A stretch of DNA of 64,000 bases from Heterohyrax brucei (Eukaryota; Chordata; Mammalia; Hyracoidea; Procaviidae). Each line of letters begins with the position of its first letter. Position 1 is the first letter of the stretch. Of the stretch, positions 23,679 to 34,798 are shown piece by piece. Location: NCBI GenBank assembly GCA_028571685.1, contig CM053141.1, positions 75,873,833-75,937,832 on the forward strand. Reading direction: 5' to 3'. The notes under the pieces were generated by a model that did no database searches, was not told where the DNA came from, and saw only the letters and a list, made by a program, of their open reading frames with translations. The translations under genes were made by a program, and so were the position numbers.

Positions 23679-23770
23679 GGGGAAAAAAATAGTGGCTTTG
23701 ATGTCCTCTATCATAATATGAAACATGGACAGATATCAACAAAAGAACTAGCAGATTTCATAAGAGAAAG
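23679..23770 (+). CDS. FCHO2: FCHO2 coding exon 2 (F-BAR start)
   Basis: This 92-base exon begins in phase 0 after a pyrimidine-rich acceptor ending TTTTAG and ends before GTATGT. It reads [18 protein letters not shown], then [13 protein letters not shown] with the last Arg codon split. Assuming an 11-residue exon 1 as in human, it covers residues 12-42. It forms the start of the first F-BAR helix, the segment containing the conserved [11 protein letters not shown] stretch. The end phase (2 bases of a codon) matches the next exon, which begins with a single A to complete AGA. Confidence 0.97.
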
Positions 23771-24099
23771 GTATGTATTTATTTTTTAAAAACAAAATAG
23801 CTTTATTTATTTCTTTATTATCAGGTTAAATTATAGCATTTAAATAATGGAGATAATTTTTAATTGGGCTTGGGTTAAAGTAATCATCCGTAATTGTTAA
23901 AGGTACACTGTAATTATATTTTTAAGCAGTGGTTACACATATAAGGGATATACAAGTGGCTCAGCATGGTGGCATTGCTATCTATGCCCCTGATTTGCAA
24001 ATCGTTACTTGAAAATTATTTATATGTTTTTCATTAAATGTTCTAGTACTATAACACAATAGAAAAATTGAAGAATTTTGTAGGATAAAATGTTACCTT
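23771..24099. other. Start of intron 2, no recognised feature
   Basis: AT-rich unique-looking sequence after the exon 2 donor. Confidence 0.4.
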
Positions 24100-24330
24100 A
24101 AAATTTTTTTTTGATGCCAATGCATGCAATAAAACAAACCACCAACCACCAATTCAGTGATTTCTGTTGTATGATTCAGTAACATTTGTTAGATTTTTCA
24201 AGTTGTGTCAGCTTGGTTGATATCATTTTCCAAATTATTTCAGTGCCATTAACATCAACTCACAGCTCCCTAAGACTCTCATCTAACCTTTAAAGTTGTC
24301 GTTGTCAATTTGATCAAATACAGATAATTC
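24100..24330 (-). mobile_element. L1-type 3'-UTR fragment, antisense
   Basis: The text GCCATTAACATCAACTCACA with CAATTTGATCAAATACAGAT resembles the insertion at 2022-2255 and old antisense L1 3' ends. Diverged. Confidence 0.45.
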
Positions 24331-24331
24331 A

Positions 24332-24492
24332 GGAGCACTGGTGGCACAGTGGTTAAGAGCTTGGCTGCTAAGCAAAAAAGTCAGTAGTTTGAATCCATCA
24401 GCTGCTTCTTAGAAACCGTATGGGACCTGTTCTGCCATGTTCTCTGTAGGTTCACTAGGAGTTGAATGATGTGATGGCAACATGTTTTTACA
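24332..24492 (+). repeat. AfroSINE, sense
   Basis: Head GGAGCACTGGTGGCACAGTG, B-box AGTTTGAATCCATCA, tail GGTTCACTAGGAGTTGAATG. Confidence 0.88.
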
Positions 24493-24550
24493 GATGATTT
24501 TTTAAAGGAGCATAGTACTCAAGGTGAACATTTTTTACTGATTAAGCTAA

Positions 24551-24830
24551 ATTAGAAGTACTGCTGGAGTGCTCCTTAGAAGTGAGGATAGTAAGACTTC
24601 GTCTCGTGTACTTTGGACATGTTGTCAAGAGGAACATCATGCATGGTAAAGTAGAAGGTCAGTGAAAGAGAAGAAGACCTTGACTAAGATAGATTGACAT
24701 TGTGGCTGCAGTGATGAGTTCAGGCAGTGATTGTGATTGTGAGGATGGAACAGAGCCAGGTAGTGTTTCCTTCTGTTGTACATGGGGCTGACTCAACGGC
24801 ATCTAACAGCAACAACAACAACAACAATGT
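24551..24830 (+). mobile_element. RTE 3' end, sense
   Basis: CTGGAGTGCTCCTTAGAAGT, GTACTTTGGACATGTTGTCA and AGATAGATTGACATTGTGGC are in RTE order. It finishes with the tail ATCTAACAGCAACAACAAC. It encodes the last part of the RTE protein (ECSLE, YFGHVVK, RWIDTVAA type). Confidence 0.85.
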
Positions 24831-24879
24831 TGTTTAGTTTAAAGGTAGCTTCAGGATATTGCTTTCGTTTAAAGATTAA

Positions 24880-25805
24880 AGATTTCCCAGGGTAATATTT
24901 TTGGGGAGTTTTCCAGCCTTGGTGGCTCCAGAAAGTCTAGATTCTATGAGAATTTGAAAAATTTCCCTCTTTGATCAGGGTTCTTCTCTATAATTTTTAC
25001 ACAGAATGTTCAGTAATGGTATCCAGGCAACATCCAGTTCCTGTTTCAAGGCAAAGGAGGCAGTTGTTCATGGAGACAATTAGACGCACATTTCAGTTGC
25101 TGCTCTGATTATTGATTCTCCTTTTTCTACTGCTGCATGTGGATAGAGACCTTGGATAGCTGCTTATAAACTTTTAAGACCCCAGACAGTACACGACTAA
25201 CTAGGAGGTAGAAAAGAAGCACTAAAGGCAATATTAGGTCAGTTGACTGAAATGCCCCACAAAACCATGACACTAAATCTCTGAGCCAAGAGAAAAAAAC
25301 CCCATAAGGTGTTCGGTTGTATATAACCTGTGTCAGTACCTGCTTTTCTTTTGTTTGTTTTGTGCTCTTGTTGTTGTAAAAATACATATGCATTTAACAC
25401 AGTTGCCAGTTCAGCTTTTTTCAAGTATATGTTTTGGTGATACCAATTACAGTATTAATGTTGTACAACCTTACCTTTAATCAATGCCAGATTTCCCATC
25501 ACTATAAATAGAAACTATTCCCAAACAATGGCTTACCTCTCCCGTTCTTTCCTATCTCTAACTACTAATAAACTTTGGTTTCTACATTTGCCTCTTGTCA
25601 TTTCATGTAAGTGAGGTCATACAGTATTTGGCTTTTTGTAATTGACGTACTTCACTCAGTGTAATGTCTTTTAGATTCATCAGTCTTGTAGCATGTATCA
25701 GAACTTTATTTTTCTTTGTGGCTGAGTATTTCACTGTATGTGTGTACCACATTTTGTCTGTCTGTTAATCTGTTGGTGGACGTTTTGGTTCTCACAGTTT
25801 AGAAC
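24880..25805 (-). mobile_element. Old L1 3' region, antisense
   Basis: L1 3'-UTR-like text (GGCAACATCCAGTTCCTGTT, CTTTTAAGACCCCAGACAGT). Old L1 sequence follows with GTAAGTGAGGTCATACAGTA and GTACTTCACTCAGTGTAATG, ending near GTTAATCTGTTGGTGGACGT. Confidence 0.65.
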
Positions 25806-26930
25806 TTTGCTAACTTGTTTCTACCGGGGGTGGGGGGTGTTCATGTTGTCTTGTTTCCTTATGTGCCTAGTTGTTTAAGGAGTGTTTGTAGGATGTCCAT
25901 AAGCATCCAACAGCAAGGTTTAAAAAGATCTTTTTTTGTAGTCTCTGAGGGCTTGCTACCCATGGTTCAACCTTTCTCCTGGGGTATTGCCTTTTGGAGT
26001 CTGAATTTAAAGGGTGTGGATTTACCATGGTTCCTACCTTTGGCCTGAACTCTTAAGTGTCTGTGTTACTCCTTAAGGCTATCAGAAGCTATGAACTACT
26101 TATTTAGCCTCTCAGCTACCTCTCGTAGGTGTCCCCAAGGGAAGAGCTACCCCATATACTCTCCCTTCTCTGGTTGGATCTCCCTTCTTTTAGTTGGATC
26201 TTGGTCTGCTGATTTTTAACTGCCCTTTTAACTTTGAAGCATTTTAGTGAGCACCTTAATTTGTATTCTCAGTGAGAGGCTTTAGTTTCACTTCTCTGGT
26301 TCAGTATCACTGGAAATTAAACAACCTTTTCTTAGAGCTTATCCATTAAAATACTAACATTTCTTCTTGTATGTTTTTAAAATGATCCAAGTATTTCTGT
26401 TGTCTTATAGTATATTCAAAAGTACAGAAAAGTTTAAAGGAACACAAAAAAGCCAGAATGTCACAAGTAAGAAGCAGTTATGATTAATATTTCTTTTTAG
26501 AGAGCTCGTTTTTGTGGGAATGGGGTTGGGGAAGAGTTTGGAGATGAGCTTAGTTTGGATGACGTGGGTATGACATGATTAAGATATCCTAGTTATGACT
26601 GAGGCAGTTAGAGATATTGAACAGACAGTTTGGTGCAAGAGTAGTCTGGAGATATGAATTTGGACTTTAGAAAGGAGATAGTTGTTAGTTGAACCTAACG
26701 AAGTAAATAGAAGTGTAATGGTGGTCATACAATGTTAAAGGTGGTGCAGCCAAAGAAGAGTCAAGGTTAAGTATGGAAAATGTAAGCTAGAACTTAAGTT
26801 TTGTAGTGTTAGGAAGGCCAGGATAGTCTCATATGTAATATTTGTAAATTATCTATGGAATAAAATTTGGTTTTATTCTGTATTTTATAGCTTTGGTTGA
26901 AAATTTTAAACCCCAAATTCTATATGCCAA
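25806..26930. other. Intron 2 sequence without recognised feature
   Basis: Mixed composition. The part at 25815-26340 is somewhat richer in C+T and may be further diverged L1. I cannot support a name. Confidence 0.35.
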
Positions 26931-26933
26931 ATA

Positions 26934-27410
26934 TTGTTGTTGTTAGGTGCTATCAAGGTATTTATGACTAATAGAAACTCTCTGTACAACAGAATGAAAC
27001 ACTGCCCAGTCTTGCAGCATCTTCACAGTTGTTATGCTGAGCCCCTTGTTCCAGTCACTGCATCAGTTCATCTCACTGAGGGTCGTTCTCTTTTTTTGCT
27101 GGTTCTCTGCTAAGCATAATGTCTTTTTCCTTGGACTGATCCCTTCTGATGACAGGTCCAGTGTATGTGAGACATAGTCGAAGGAGCATTCAAGATAGAT
27201 TTGTTCTTTCAGCAATCTGTGGTAATTCAGTATTCTTTACCAACACCGCAGTTCAAAGGCATCAGTTCTTTGGTCTTCCTCACGCATCATCCAGCTTTTG
27301 CATGCATGTGAGGCAGTTGAAAACACCATGTTTTGGACCTTAGTCTTCAAGGTGACCTCTTTGCTTTTCAAAACTTTAAAGGGTCTTTTGCAGCAGACTT
27401 TTATAGTAGT
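26934..27410 (-). mobile_element. RTE 3' part, antisense
   Basis: Begins with the inverted tail TTGTTGTTGTTAGGTGCTAT and contains ACAGAATGAAACACTGCCCA. On the minus strand, 27422-27237 reads KSWMMREEDQRTDAFELRCW, the RTE C-terminal signature also seen at 10490. Stops interrupt the remainder. Confidence 0.85.
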
Positions 27411-27975
27411 TACATAAAACACTTTTCTAGGCTACCTGTTTTAGATCTAGTTGTGAAATAAATTGATCCTTGAAATTCAGAATCTCCAACTTGCTTATGA
27501 TTCATATTTAGTTTTATGCAAATGAGTATCATCAGTCTCATACTGTTAAATATTCATCATAAGACATCAGAATACTGAGGAATAATAAAACCATGTTCTT
27601 AATAAAACACAAAGAAAATGTTAAATACAAAGGACATCCACAGTTTACTGAGAAAGAAGAGAACACAAAATGCAGCAATCTTGTATTTTCTGTTCAAAAA
27701 AACGACTGGTACTAAAGAGGAAAAGGATAGTGAACTCATTTAAGTTTCTTTGGTGGTGTAAATTCTCTTAGCTGTATACCAGGCTAGTTCTTTAAAGTGT
27801 GTATGTACAAAGAGGATTTAAAGGTAAGCCGGAACTTCATAACTGCCTATCTGCTTGTTTTTAGCATATAGCTTAAGATATCTTTTTGCTTCTATAGTTT
27901 TAATTTTGACAACTTAATTACATTTTTGGTCACAAAACAAGAGATACTATATAATAAGGAACTTTGATTTAACAG
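27411..27975. other. End of intron 2, no recognised feature
   Basis: AT-rich and unique-looking up to the exon 3 acceptor. Confidence 0.4.
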
Positions 27976-28050
27976 AGCCACAATAGAAGAGACATATTCC
28001 AGGTCAATGACAAAACTAGCAAAATCGGCAAGCAATTATTCGCAACTTGG
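27976..28050 (+). CDS. FCHO2: FCHO2 coding exon 3 (F-BAR helix)
   Basis: This 75-base exon lies between a TTTAACAG acceptor and a GTGAGT donor. It reads (R)ATIEETYSRSMTKLAKSAS, then NYSQL(G). This is the classic FCH motif region of the F-BAR domain (IEE-Y-R-M-KLAK), about residues 43-67. The residue after EE is Thr where I recall Ala in human FCHO2. Codons are split at both borders and join in frame with exons 2 and 4. Confidence 0.97.
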
Positions 28051-30127
28051 GTGAGTTAGTATCTTCCTTTTTAAATGTTCATTTAGCAGAATTCTTGGGA
28101 ATATTAGGCTATCATTCAGAATCTAGTAATGTATACTTTCAGTAACACATTCTGTACCTGTTTAAAATGTATCTCTGTTTGTGAATGTGCTTTTGATGTT
28201 TAGAATGGGTAGAAAATACAACTGAATTTGCTGAATCATTTAAAACGGTAAAAGCCACTGAAACTTATTTTTTTCCCTTTTTTAAGCTATATGATCATTC
28301 ATTAGTGTAATTTTGAGATTATAAATGCTGTCAGTTACAAATATGCATAGTACTTTTTTGTAAAGTATTTAAATTCTGTGACATTTTAACAGTGATCTTT
28401 AAAACTCACTTAAAAGTTTAATATTTTCATTGAAACTCATTAAAATGCATTAAAGCATGTTATTTTATGGACTGTCATTAAATCTTAGAAAGTTTCATTG
28501 AAGAAATTGTTCTCTGAAAAATGAAACTAAATAATAATATATTAAAAATGTGGTGTAACCATAGGCATGACAACTATGGCGAGAATAATTATCTGAACAC
28601 AAGAATTCTGGAAGGAATAGTTTTATAATCTGATTTAATGTATACATTGAGGAGAGGTTACATTTTAGCTAAGACACTGAAATAAAGTTATTTTGAAAGA
28701 TTTGTACAGTGATGTAGAGTTCGTGGCTCCTCTAGATCTGGGATTCTGATGCGTATCAGTCTCCTGAAATTCTATGTGAAATTTTGTGTAGATATTAATA
28801 CTTAATTTTATTGAAGAGAATTTATAACAATTATGAGATTTACAGTTCCATGATACCAAAAAATGGGCAGGATTGACTAATTTGTAGAAAATCTTCTGTG
28901 GTGAGGTTGAATGAGTTTAAACAGAAGCCTTTATGTTTGTGGTATGGGCAAAGAGGGATGAAAATCTCAGTTCATTATCAGGGTAGTGGTGGTGTCCGTC
29001 ATCTAAGTGCTGAGAGGCCATGGCGAGGAAGACCTGCTTCTACCTGTACTATATACATAGCTGGAAAGGCTCATAGGCTACCACCTTTTTCTCTTAGAGA
29101 GGGGAATGGTAGTTGTTTGTTATTTTTGTTTTTTTTCTCCCAGTTGTCTCACACTTCTTTACTAACCCTGTGTCTCCTTTTCTTAACCAGAACTCAATTC
29201 TTCCTGCTTTGTCCATCAATCTCTTAGCTTTTCTGGGAGCTTCATATTTCTAGAGATTCATGTTTTTGACATGCTTGTTCTTCAAACATAATTTCTTCTT
29301 TACTGACCACAGTGGAAGAGCCAGAAAGTAGCTTAAATAACAAAAGGCTGCTTTAACTAATTGGCCATGATTTTGTTACAGAAAATTTGACTCTACTCTT
29401 AGTTACCAGATGGGAGGTAGATAGAACATAGATTGACTTCAGCTGTGACATTGTATTACAAAGTTAGATTTTTGTCTTTGCAGTGGTGTTTTTCATAAAT
29501 AACAGGTAGTATTTTAGTTTTTATGTTGTTATCTCTTTTGAGATAGTAAGGATTATAACTGTTAATATTCTTGTTTACTGATGTATGTTGTAGCAGGAAA
29601 TTGAATTTTTTTCTGTATTTAGTTACATTTAAACGTGTTTTACTTGTCACTGTTCTTAGTGCTTATTTTACATTAATGTGTATTACTTGATCAGTCAAAA
29701 AGTTATGTATATCAGATTTTAAAAGTTGTATGGTACTTGAAATTCACTAAGAAAAAAGAAATGTTATGTTGAACCTTTTTGCAGTGTCAAGAATCCTTTG
29801 AAAAAGTGAGGGAGGGAACACTCATCTGCTTTATAGTGTAGATGATCCTGTATCAGATTTACTTGAAGTAAAGTGAATCTATTTTGGTACGGTAGTGAGG
29901 GGATACTTCTCAGACATCTTTTCCTCTTGAAATATTCCGTCCAAGTACTTGACATATTTAGTGATGACTAGATTTTTAAAATGTGAGATGAGATCTAATC
30001 AAAACAGTTCTTTTCTCTGAATTTTAAGTATCTACTTTGAACTTCTTTATCACAATATAAGATGATTGTCGACCAGTTAGCTTTCCTACACTGGGTAGGA
30101 AATGTGGTAATTAAAATAAAGTATATA
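28051..30127. other. Intron 3 sequence, largely repeat-free
   Basis: About 2 kb of AT-rich DNA with no SINE, L1 or RTE match, one of the longest such stretches here. A 21-bp word at 29886-29906 recurs with one mismatch at 31098-31118. Confidence 0.45.
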
Positions 30128-30451
30128 CAGTTGGCCATCTGTGTCTATGAGTTTTGTATATGCAGATTCAGCCAACTGTGGGTTGAAAGTATTCAAGGGA
30201 AAAAGCAGACTTATTTTTATTCAGATCATTATTCAATAAACAATGCAGTATAACATTTATTTACATAGCATTTATATTAGGTATTAAAGTAATTTAGAGA
30301 TAATTGAAAGTATACAGGAGGATGTCTGTAGGTTCTGCGCAAATATTACTTCATTTTATGTAAAAGATAGGAGCATCCTTGGATTTTGGTGCCTGAGGAA
30401 TGGGAAGGGGATCCTGGAGCCAAAACCCCTGTGGATACCAAGAGACAACTC
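30128..30451 (+). mobile_element. MER2-like Tigger/pogo MITE
   Basis: A 324-bp element with terminal inverted repeats. The left end is CAGTTGGCCATCTGTGTCTA. The right end, GATACCAAGAGACAACTC, is its approximate complement. Flanked by TA on both sides, as expected for Tc1/mariner-superfamily insertion. Internal text (ACAATGCAGTATAACATTTA, TTTACATAGCATTTATATTA) matches the MER2 family as I recall it. Non-coding. Confidence 0.75.
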
Positions 30452-30534
30452 TATTAGAATAAGTCATTATTTTCTCTACCCACTTGATTTAGTGATCATT
30501 ACTGAAAAAAAATTTTTTTAATCATGAATTTTAT

Positions 30535-30606
30535 TGCCAGCCAAGCCAAGTGCCATCCAGTTGGATCCGACTCATGGCGACCCTAGGGTTCAGGGTAGAA
30601 CCGACC
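30535..30606 (-). repeat. AfroSINE-type fragment
   Basis: The text AAGTGCCATCCAGTTGGATC with CGACTCATGGCGACCCTAGG is the shared AfroSINE/RTE 3' region. The tRNA part is missing. Confidence 0.7.
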
Positions 30607-31454
30607 TCTTTAAAGCAAGTGGTGGTGAAAATATCGGAGGAAGTACCTGAACAAAGCATGGGATAAATTCATCTTTAGATTATTTTCTGCTGAACAAATT
30701 ATTTTAAACTAGTCATTTGCATCTTAGGTACTGTCCATGATCTGATAATGTAGTACTCCTTGGATATATTTGAGCCTGCTGAAAATTGTATATCCTCAGT
30801 ATTGAGAAAAAGGCGTAGGAAAGTATGTCATATATCATGTATCCTTTAGTAAGAATGGAAACAAATCTACGAGTATATTGTTGAGGTACACAGATAGGTA
30901 AAGTTATGATGTCCAAGCAAAGGTTTCAGATAACTATTCTAAAATAATTCTTAATACAGTTATTAATTAAGACATTTTTAAAATCACATATATAAGTTTT
31001 AGTTTTGCGTATTTAAATTCAGAGAAACTTTTTGATGAAACGTTTTTAATAGAGTACTAAGCAGTCTAACATTAGAAATTGCTAGTGCAATTATGTTGGT
31101 ACTGTAGTGAGGGGATACAATTAAATTGTATCAATAAATTGATCAGCAGTGTTAGAAAGTTTGCTGATGCAGGTCAACTCAGAGAATAATATAGCATAAT
31201 TAAATAGAGAAGACCTGGCAAGAGCTGTGATAGTCTACCCATTTCTGTGTTTCTGAGGTCCAAAAATATTTGAAATAATTAGCCATGAATTGAGAAATCA
31301 AACAGTCTGACAGTCATTTCATTCATGATTTATCTTAATTTCATTTTTTGCCTATTAAAATTGCTGAATGTAGTGTTATTATTGCCACTGGCTCCATCTG
31401 AGAGCCTGAAGCTTATTTTAATAAATTATTCACCTGTGAAATTCTTTCCACTAG
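30607..31454. other. End of intron 3, no recognised feature
   Basis: AT-rich unique-looking sequence up to the exon 4 acceptor. Confidence 0.4.
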
Positions 31455-31596
31455 AACATTTGCAGCAATGTGGGATGTGTTCAAAACATCTACGGAGAAA
31501 TTAGCAAATTGTCACCTGGATCTTGTTAGAAAATTACAAGAATTAATAAAGGAAATTCAGAAGTATGGAGAAGAACAAGTAAAATCTCATAAAAAA
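31455..31596 (+). CDS. FCHO2: FCHO2 coding exon 4 (F-BAR helices)
   Basis: This 142-base exon runs from a CCACTAG acceptor to AAAAAA|GTATGA. It reads (G)[19 protein letters not shown] and continues [28 protein letters not shown]. These are long amphipathic helix segments of the F-BAR dimer, about residues 67-114. The TFAAMWDV stretch differs slightly from the TFAPVWDV I recall for human. The exon ends on a codon boundary. It is separated from exon 5 by only 91 bases, so exons 4 and 5 are likely recognised together. Confidence 0.97.
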
Positions 31597-31687
31597 GTAT
31601 GACTTTTCTTGTTGATATATTGATTGGTCTCATTGAGTGTTGTAGATTATAGGTAGTCATTTTGATGAATCATTTTATGTCAAACAG

Positions 31688-31840
31688 ACTAAAGAAGAAG
31701 TTGCTGGAACTCTGGAAGCTGTCCAAACTATTCAGAGCATAACTCAGGCTCTCCAGAAATCCAAGGAAAATTATAATGCCAAATGTGTAGAACAGGAGCG
31801 TTTGAAAAAGGAAGGAGCTACACAAAGAGAAATAGAAAAG
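31688..31840 (+). CDS. FCHO2: FCHO2 coding exon 5 (F-BAR coiled helix)
   Basis: This exon is exactly 51 codons, preceded by GTCAAACAG and followed by GTAATC. It reads [20 protein letters not shown], then [20 protein letters not shown] and [11 protein letters not shown]. It is rich in Lys and Glu and is predicted to be all helix. Positively charged residues in this part of the F-BAR family face the membrane (family knowledge). It covers about residues 115-165. Both borders are in phase 0, so skipping it would keep the frame but remove a core helix. Confidence 0.97.
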
Positions 31841-31856
31841 GTAATCATAATAAAAA

Positions 31857-31985
31857 TCACTTTATGGTTTCAAAGCACTTTCACATGCAAAAGTACATTT
31901 ATTCTATACTCTCAATAATGATCTCATTTTAAAGATGAAATCATTGCACCTCAGTGATTTACCTAAATAATACAGAAGTTAATTT
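31857..31985 (+). repeat. MIR SINE relic
   Basis: The text CAAAGCACTTTCACATGCAA, then CAATAATGATCTCATTTTAA, then AGATGAAATCATTGCACCTC, follows the MIR core order. Very old; it lies just inside intron 5. Confidence 0.6.
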
Positions 31986-32440
31986 TGTAAAATACATTGT
32001 GTATAGTAAATATATTAGCAGCACATATAAACTATGTCTTTATGTTAATAATACATTTACAGAATGTTTTTGTAATAACTGTTGAGATGCTTCTTGGTAT
32101 AAGATTTCACAGTGATGTGTACATTCTTTGGAAGTCAAGTTCTTGCTGTTTTTAGAAAGATGCAGGTGTTTGAAGATAAGCTTCATATGTATATTGTGGG
32201 AAATTTATTGCTAACTTTGAGTAATCCTTATGTAATATGGTGGTAAACCACAAACTTTTAGTGTTTTAATTGAAAGTTTTTTTCACACCTTTTAAAGCAG
32301 TTTAACTATTTACGTGTTTCATGTGGTATATCTCATTTAGAAGTGTGAGCCATAGGGACTGATAAATTATTTGAAATATCTAGTAAAAAGCATCATGAAT
32401 TATACATGTATTGTGATTATAGTTTTAAAAATGTGTATTT
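31986..32440. other. Intron 5 sequence without recognised feature
   Basis: AT-rich. No supported feature. Confidence 0.4.
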
Positions 32441-32442
32441 TG

Positions 32443-32615
32443 TTATTAGTTGCCATTGAGTTGAGTCTGACATGGCAGCCCTGTGTGTGTACAGTAGAAT
32501 TCAAGGATGTGACCTTAGCAGATTACTAGGCCAGTCTTCTGAGGTGCCTCTGAGTTGTGTTTAGGTAGTTGAGGCCTTACTGTTTGTGCCACCCAGAGAC
32601 TTGTTGCACCCTTTA
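32443..32615 (-). repeat. AfroSINE, longer subfamily
   Basis: TTAGTTGCCATTGAGTTGAG to GTTTGTGCCACCCAGAGACT, with an internal GACCTTAGCAGATTACTAGG not present in the common AfroSINE. The same subfamily occurs at 39942 and 57353. Confidence 0.75.
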
Positions 32616-32648
32616 TTTCAGGCATAGCGATTATGAATAAAATAGACC

Positions 32649-32827
32649 AAAAAAAAAAAAAAAAAAAACCCTATGGCTGTCGAGTTAATTCTGCCTCCTG
32701 GTGACTCTGTAGGACAGAGTAGAATTGCCTGTTACAGTGTCCAAGGACTACCTGAAAACTCCTTGGATTCAAACTGCCAACCTTTTGGTTTGCAGCTATA
32801 GCACTTAGCCACTACGCCACCAAGGAG
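32649..32827 (-). repeat. AfroSINE with a 20-bp homopolymer tail
   Basis: An A-run of about 20 bases (32649-32668) precedes CCCTATGGCTGTCGAGTTAA. The element ends with ACTTAGCCACTACGCCACCA. The A-run is the expanded T-rich 3' tail on the opposite strand. Confidence 0.88.
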
Positions 32828-32894
32828 AACAAAACAAAATAAACAGAATTCAGTAAGAAGAGTATTATCTCTGTGGAGCAGAGACCCAGTATGG

Positions 32895-33450
32895 CAAGTA
32901 GGTATGGACTGTACAGTGATGTTGGAGAGAGTTGATCTCTGGGAGTGGCTTCATTTCCAAGTTAGCAAAGTGTCTAAGGGCTATAGTCTTGGGAATTCTT
33001 CCACTTTTTCTCAGACTAGTAAGTCTGGTCTTTTACTTGACTTCTGTTGTACAGTTTTTTGTTCTTCATTCAAAACATCACCTTCTATTGTGTTCCACTA
33101 GTGGTAGTCAGGTGTCAGGCTGGTGGAGGCTGTGGTTCCTGTGATCTATTAGTTCTTTGGACTGATTGTTTCCTTCAGTCTTGTTTTCTTCAGTCTCCTT
33201 AGCATCAGATGGAAAGAGACCGACAGCTCTATTTTGGATGGCCTCTTACAAGGCCATCTACGACCCCACGTGTTACTTGTAGGTGATCAGAACATTTTCT
33301 TTATAAGCTATGTTATGCTACTTGATCTAGATGTCCCTCAGGACTGTGGGCCTTAGCCAGTAGGCCCAGTAACTCAGTCCCATGAGGTGTTTGTCGAGGT
33401 TGTTTCCATGAGTGCACCCCCTGTGTGCTGTATTATATACATTAATATAC
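32895..33450 (-). mobile_element. Old L1 3' UTR, antisense
   Basis: The text CTAGTAAGTCTGGTCTTTTA, GTGGTAGTCAGGTGTCAGGC and GTCCCTCAGGACTGTGGGCC is a diverged version of the antisense L1 3' UTRs at 20500 and 63700. Confidence 0.6.
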
Positions 33451-33866
33451 ATGCAGCATATACTCAGTAATACTCTTTAAAATGGAGGATAATATTACAG
33501 GGAAAAAAAATAAGGCCTTTGTGATCCCTGACTGGGAAAGTAGTTCAGAAGGAATCTAAATATAAAGATGATTCAGGTTTTCACTAGCAATTCATTTCAC
33601 TTACTTTCCTTTTTATTCTATATCAGAAAGGAGTGCTACAGAATAAAATTTTATCTCTTTGTAAGTTTAAAGAGCTTTTTCAGTAAGTGTAAGATAAAGA
33701 GTCCATGTAATAAGAAAGCATTGTATCATAGTTTAATTGACAGCATTTTGTCTTTTAGTGGTATGTAAGATGATGATACTCCTTTCAATCAATAATAGAG
33801 TTGATGGAAAAACAGTAGTGAAGTATACATGTTAATTTAATGATAACTACTAGAAGAATCCTTCAC
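33451..33866. other. Intron 5 sequence without recognised feature
   Basis: AT-rich. No supported feature. Confidence 0.4.
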
Positions 33867-33867
33867 T

Positions 33868-34165
33868 TGTATGTTAGTTTGTCATGCTGTGGGGGCTTGC
33901 ATGTTGCTGTGATACTGGAAGCAATGCCACCAATATTCACATACCAGCAGAATCACCCATGTTCCCCATGGTGGACAGGTTTCAGCTGAGCTTCCAGACT
34001 GAGACAGACTAGGAAGAAGGACCTGGCAGTTGGCTTCTGAAAAGAATTAGCCAGTGAGAACCTTATGAATAGTAGCAGAACATTGATATAGTGCTAGAAG
34101 ACGAGCTACCCAGTGTGCAAGGCACTCAAAAGATCACTGGGAAAGAGCTGCCTCCTCAAAGTAGA
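33868..34165 (+). mobile_element. RTE 5' UTR, part 1 of a split element
   Basis: TTGTCATGCTGTGGGGGCTT marks the RTE start. GCTTCCAGACTGAGACAGAC and TAGCCAGTGAGAACCTTATG follow. Interrupted at 34166 by a solo LTR; the same element continues at 34693 and 35159. Confidence 0.8.
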
Positions 34166-34692
34166 TGTCATGGATTGAACTGTGTCCCCCCAAAATGTGT
34201 GTAGCCATGTGGCTGGGCCATAATTCTCAGTATTTTATGATTGTCTTCCATTTTGTGATTTTCCTACATGTATCTTAAAGAGGATTAAGGTGGGACTGTA
34301 AATCCATTCCTAAGATTACCTACCTGCTCCAGGGTAAAGGGAGTTTCCCTGGAATGTGGCTTGTACCACCCTTTATCCTTTTATCTTACAAGAGATAAAA
34401 GGAAGGGGAAGCAACCCCAGAGTTGGGAACCTCACACCATCAAGAAAGCAGCACCAGGAGAAGAACGTGTCCTTCATACCAGAGGTTCCTGTGCCAAGAT
34501 GCTCCCTGAACAAAGACTGATGCTACACAAGGACTTTCGTCCAGAGCTGACAGAGGGAAAACCCTTGCCCTGGGGTGGATACTATGAATTTGGACTTGTT
34601 ATCTACTGGACTGTGTAAGAATAAACTTTCCTTGGTAAAATCATCCACTTTATGGTAATTCTGTTAGAGCAGCACTAGCTGACTAAAAAGCA
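34166..34692 (+). mobile_element. Solo LTR, ERVL-MaLR (MLT1-like)
   Basis: A 527-bp fossil LTR with TG...CA ends. It starts TGTCATGGATTGAACTGTGT, and near the 3' end TAGAGCAGCACTAGCTGACT matches MaLR LTR style. About 5-bp flanking repeats (GTAGA/ATAGT, imperfect) fit retroviral-type integration into the RTE. No internal retroviral sequence adjoins it, so it looks like a product of LTR-LTR recombination. Moderately old. Confidence 0.75.
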
Positions 34693-34798
34693 ATAGTGTC
34701 AACCTTAATGACATGGGTGGAGTTAAGCTTTCAGGATTTTTTATTTGCTGATATGGAATGACTCAAAAGGAGAAAGAACAGCTGCAAACATCCATTCA
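34693..34798 (+). mobile_element. RTE 5' UTR, part 2
   Basis: GTCAACCTTAATGACATGGG to GCTGCAAACATCCATTCA continues the 5' UTR after the LTR. Interrupted again by an L1 tail. Confidence 0.8.
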
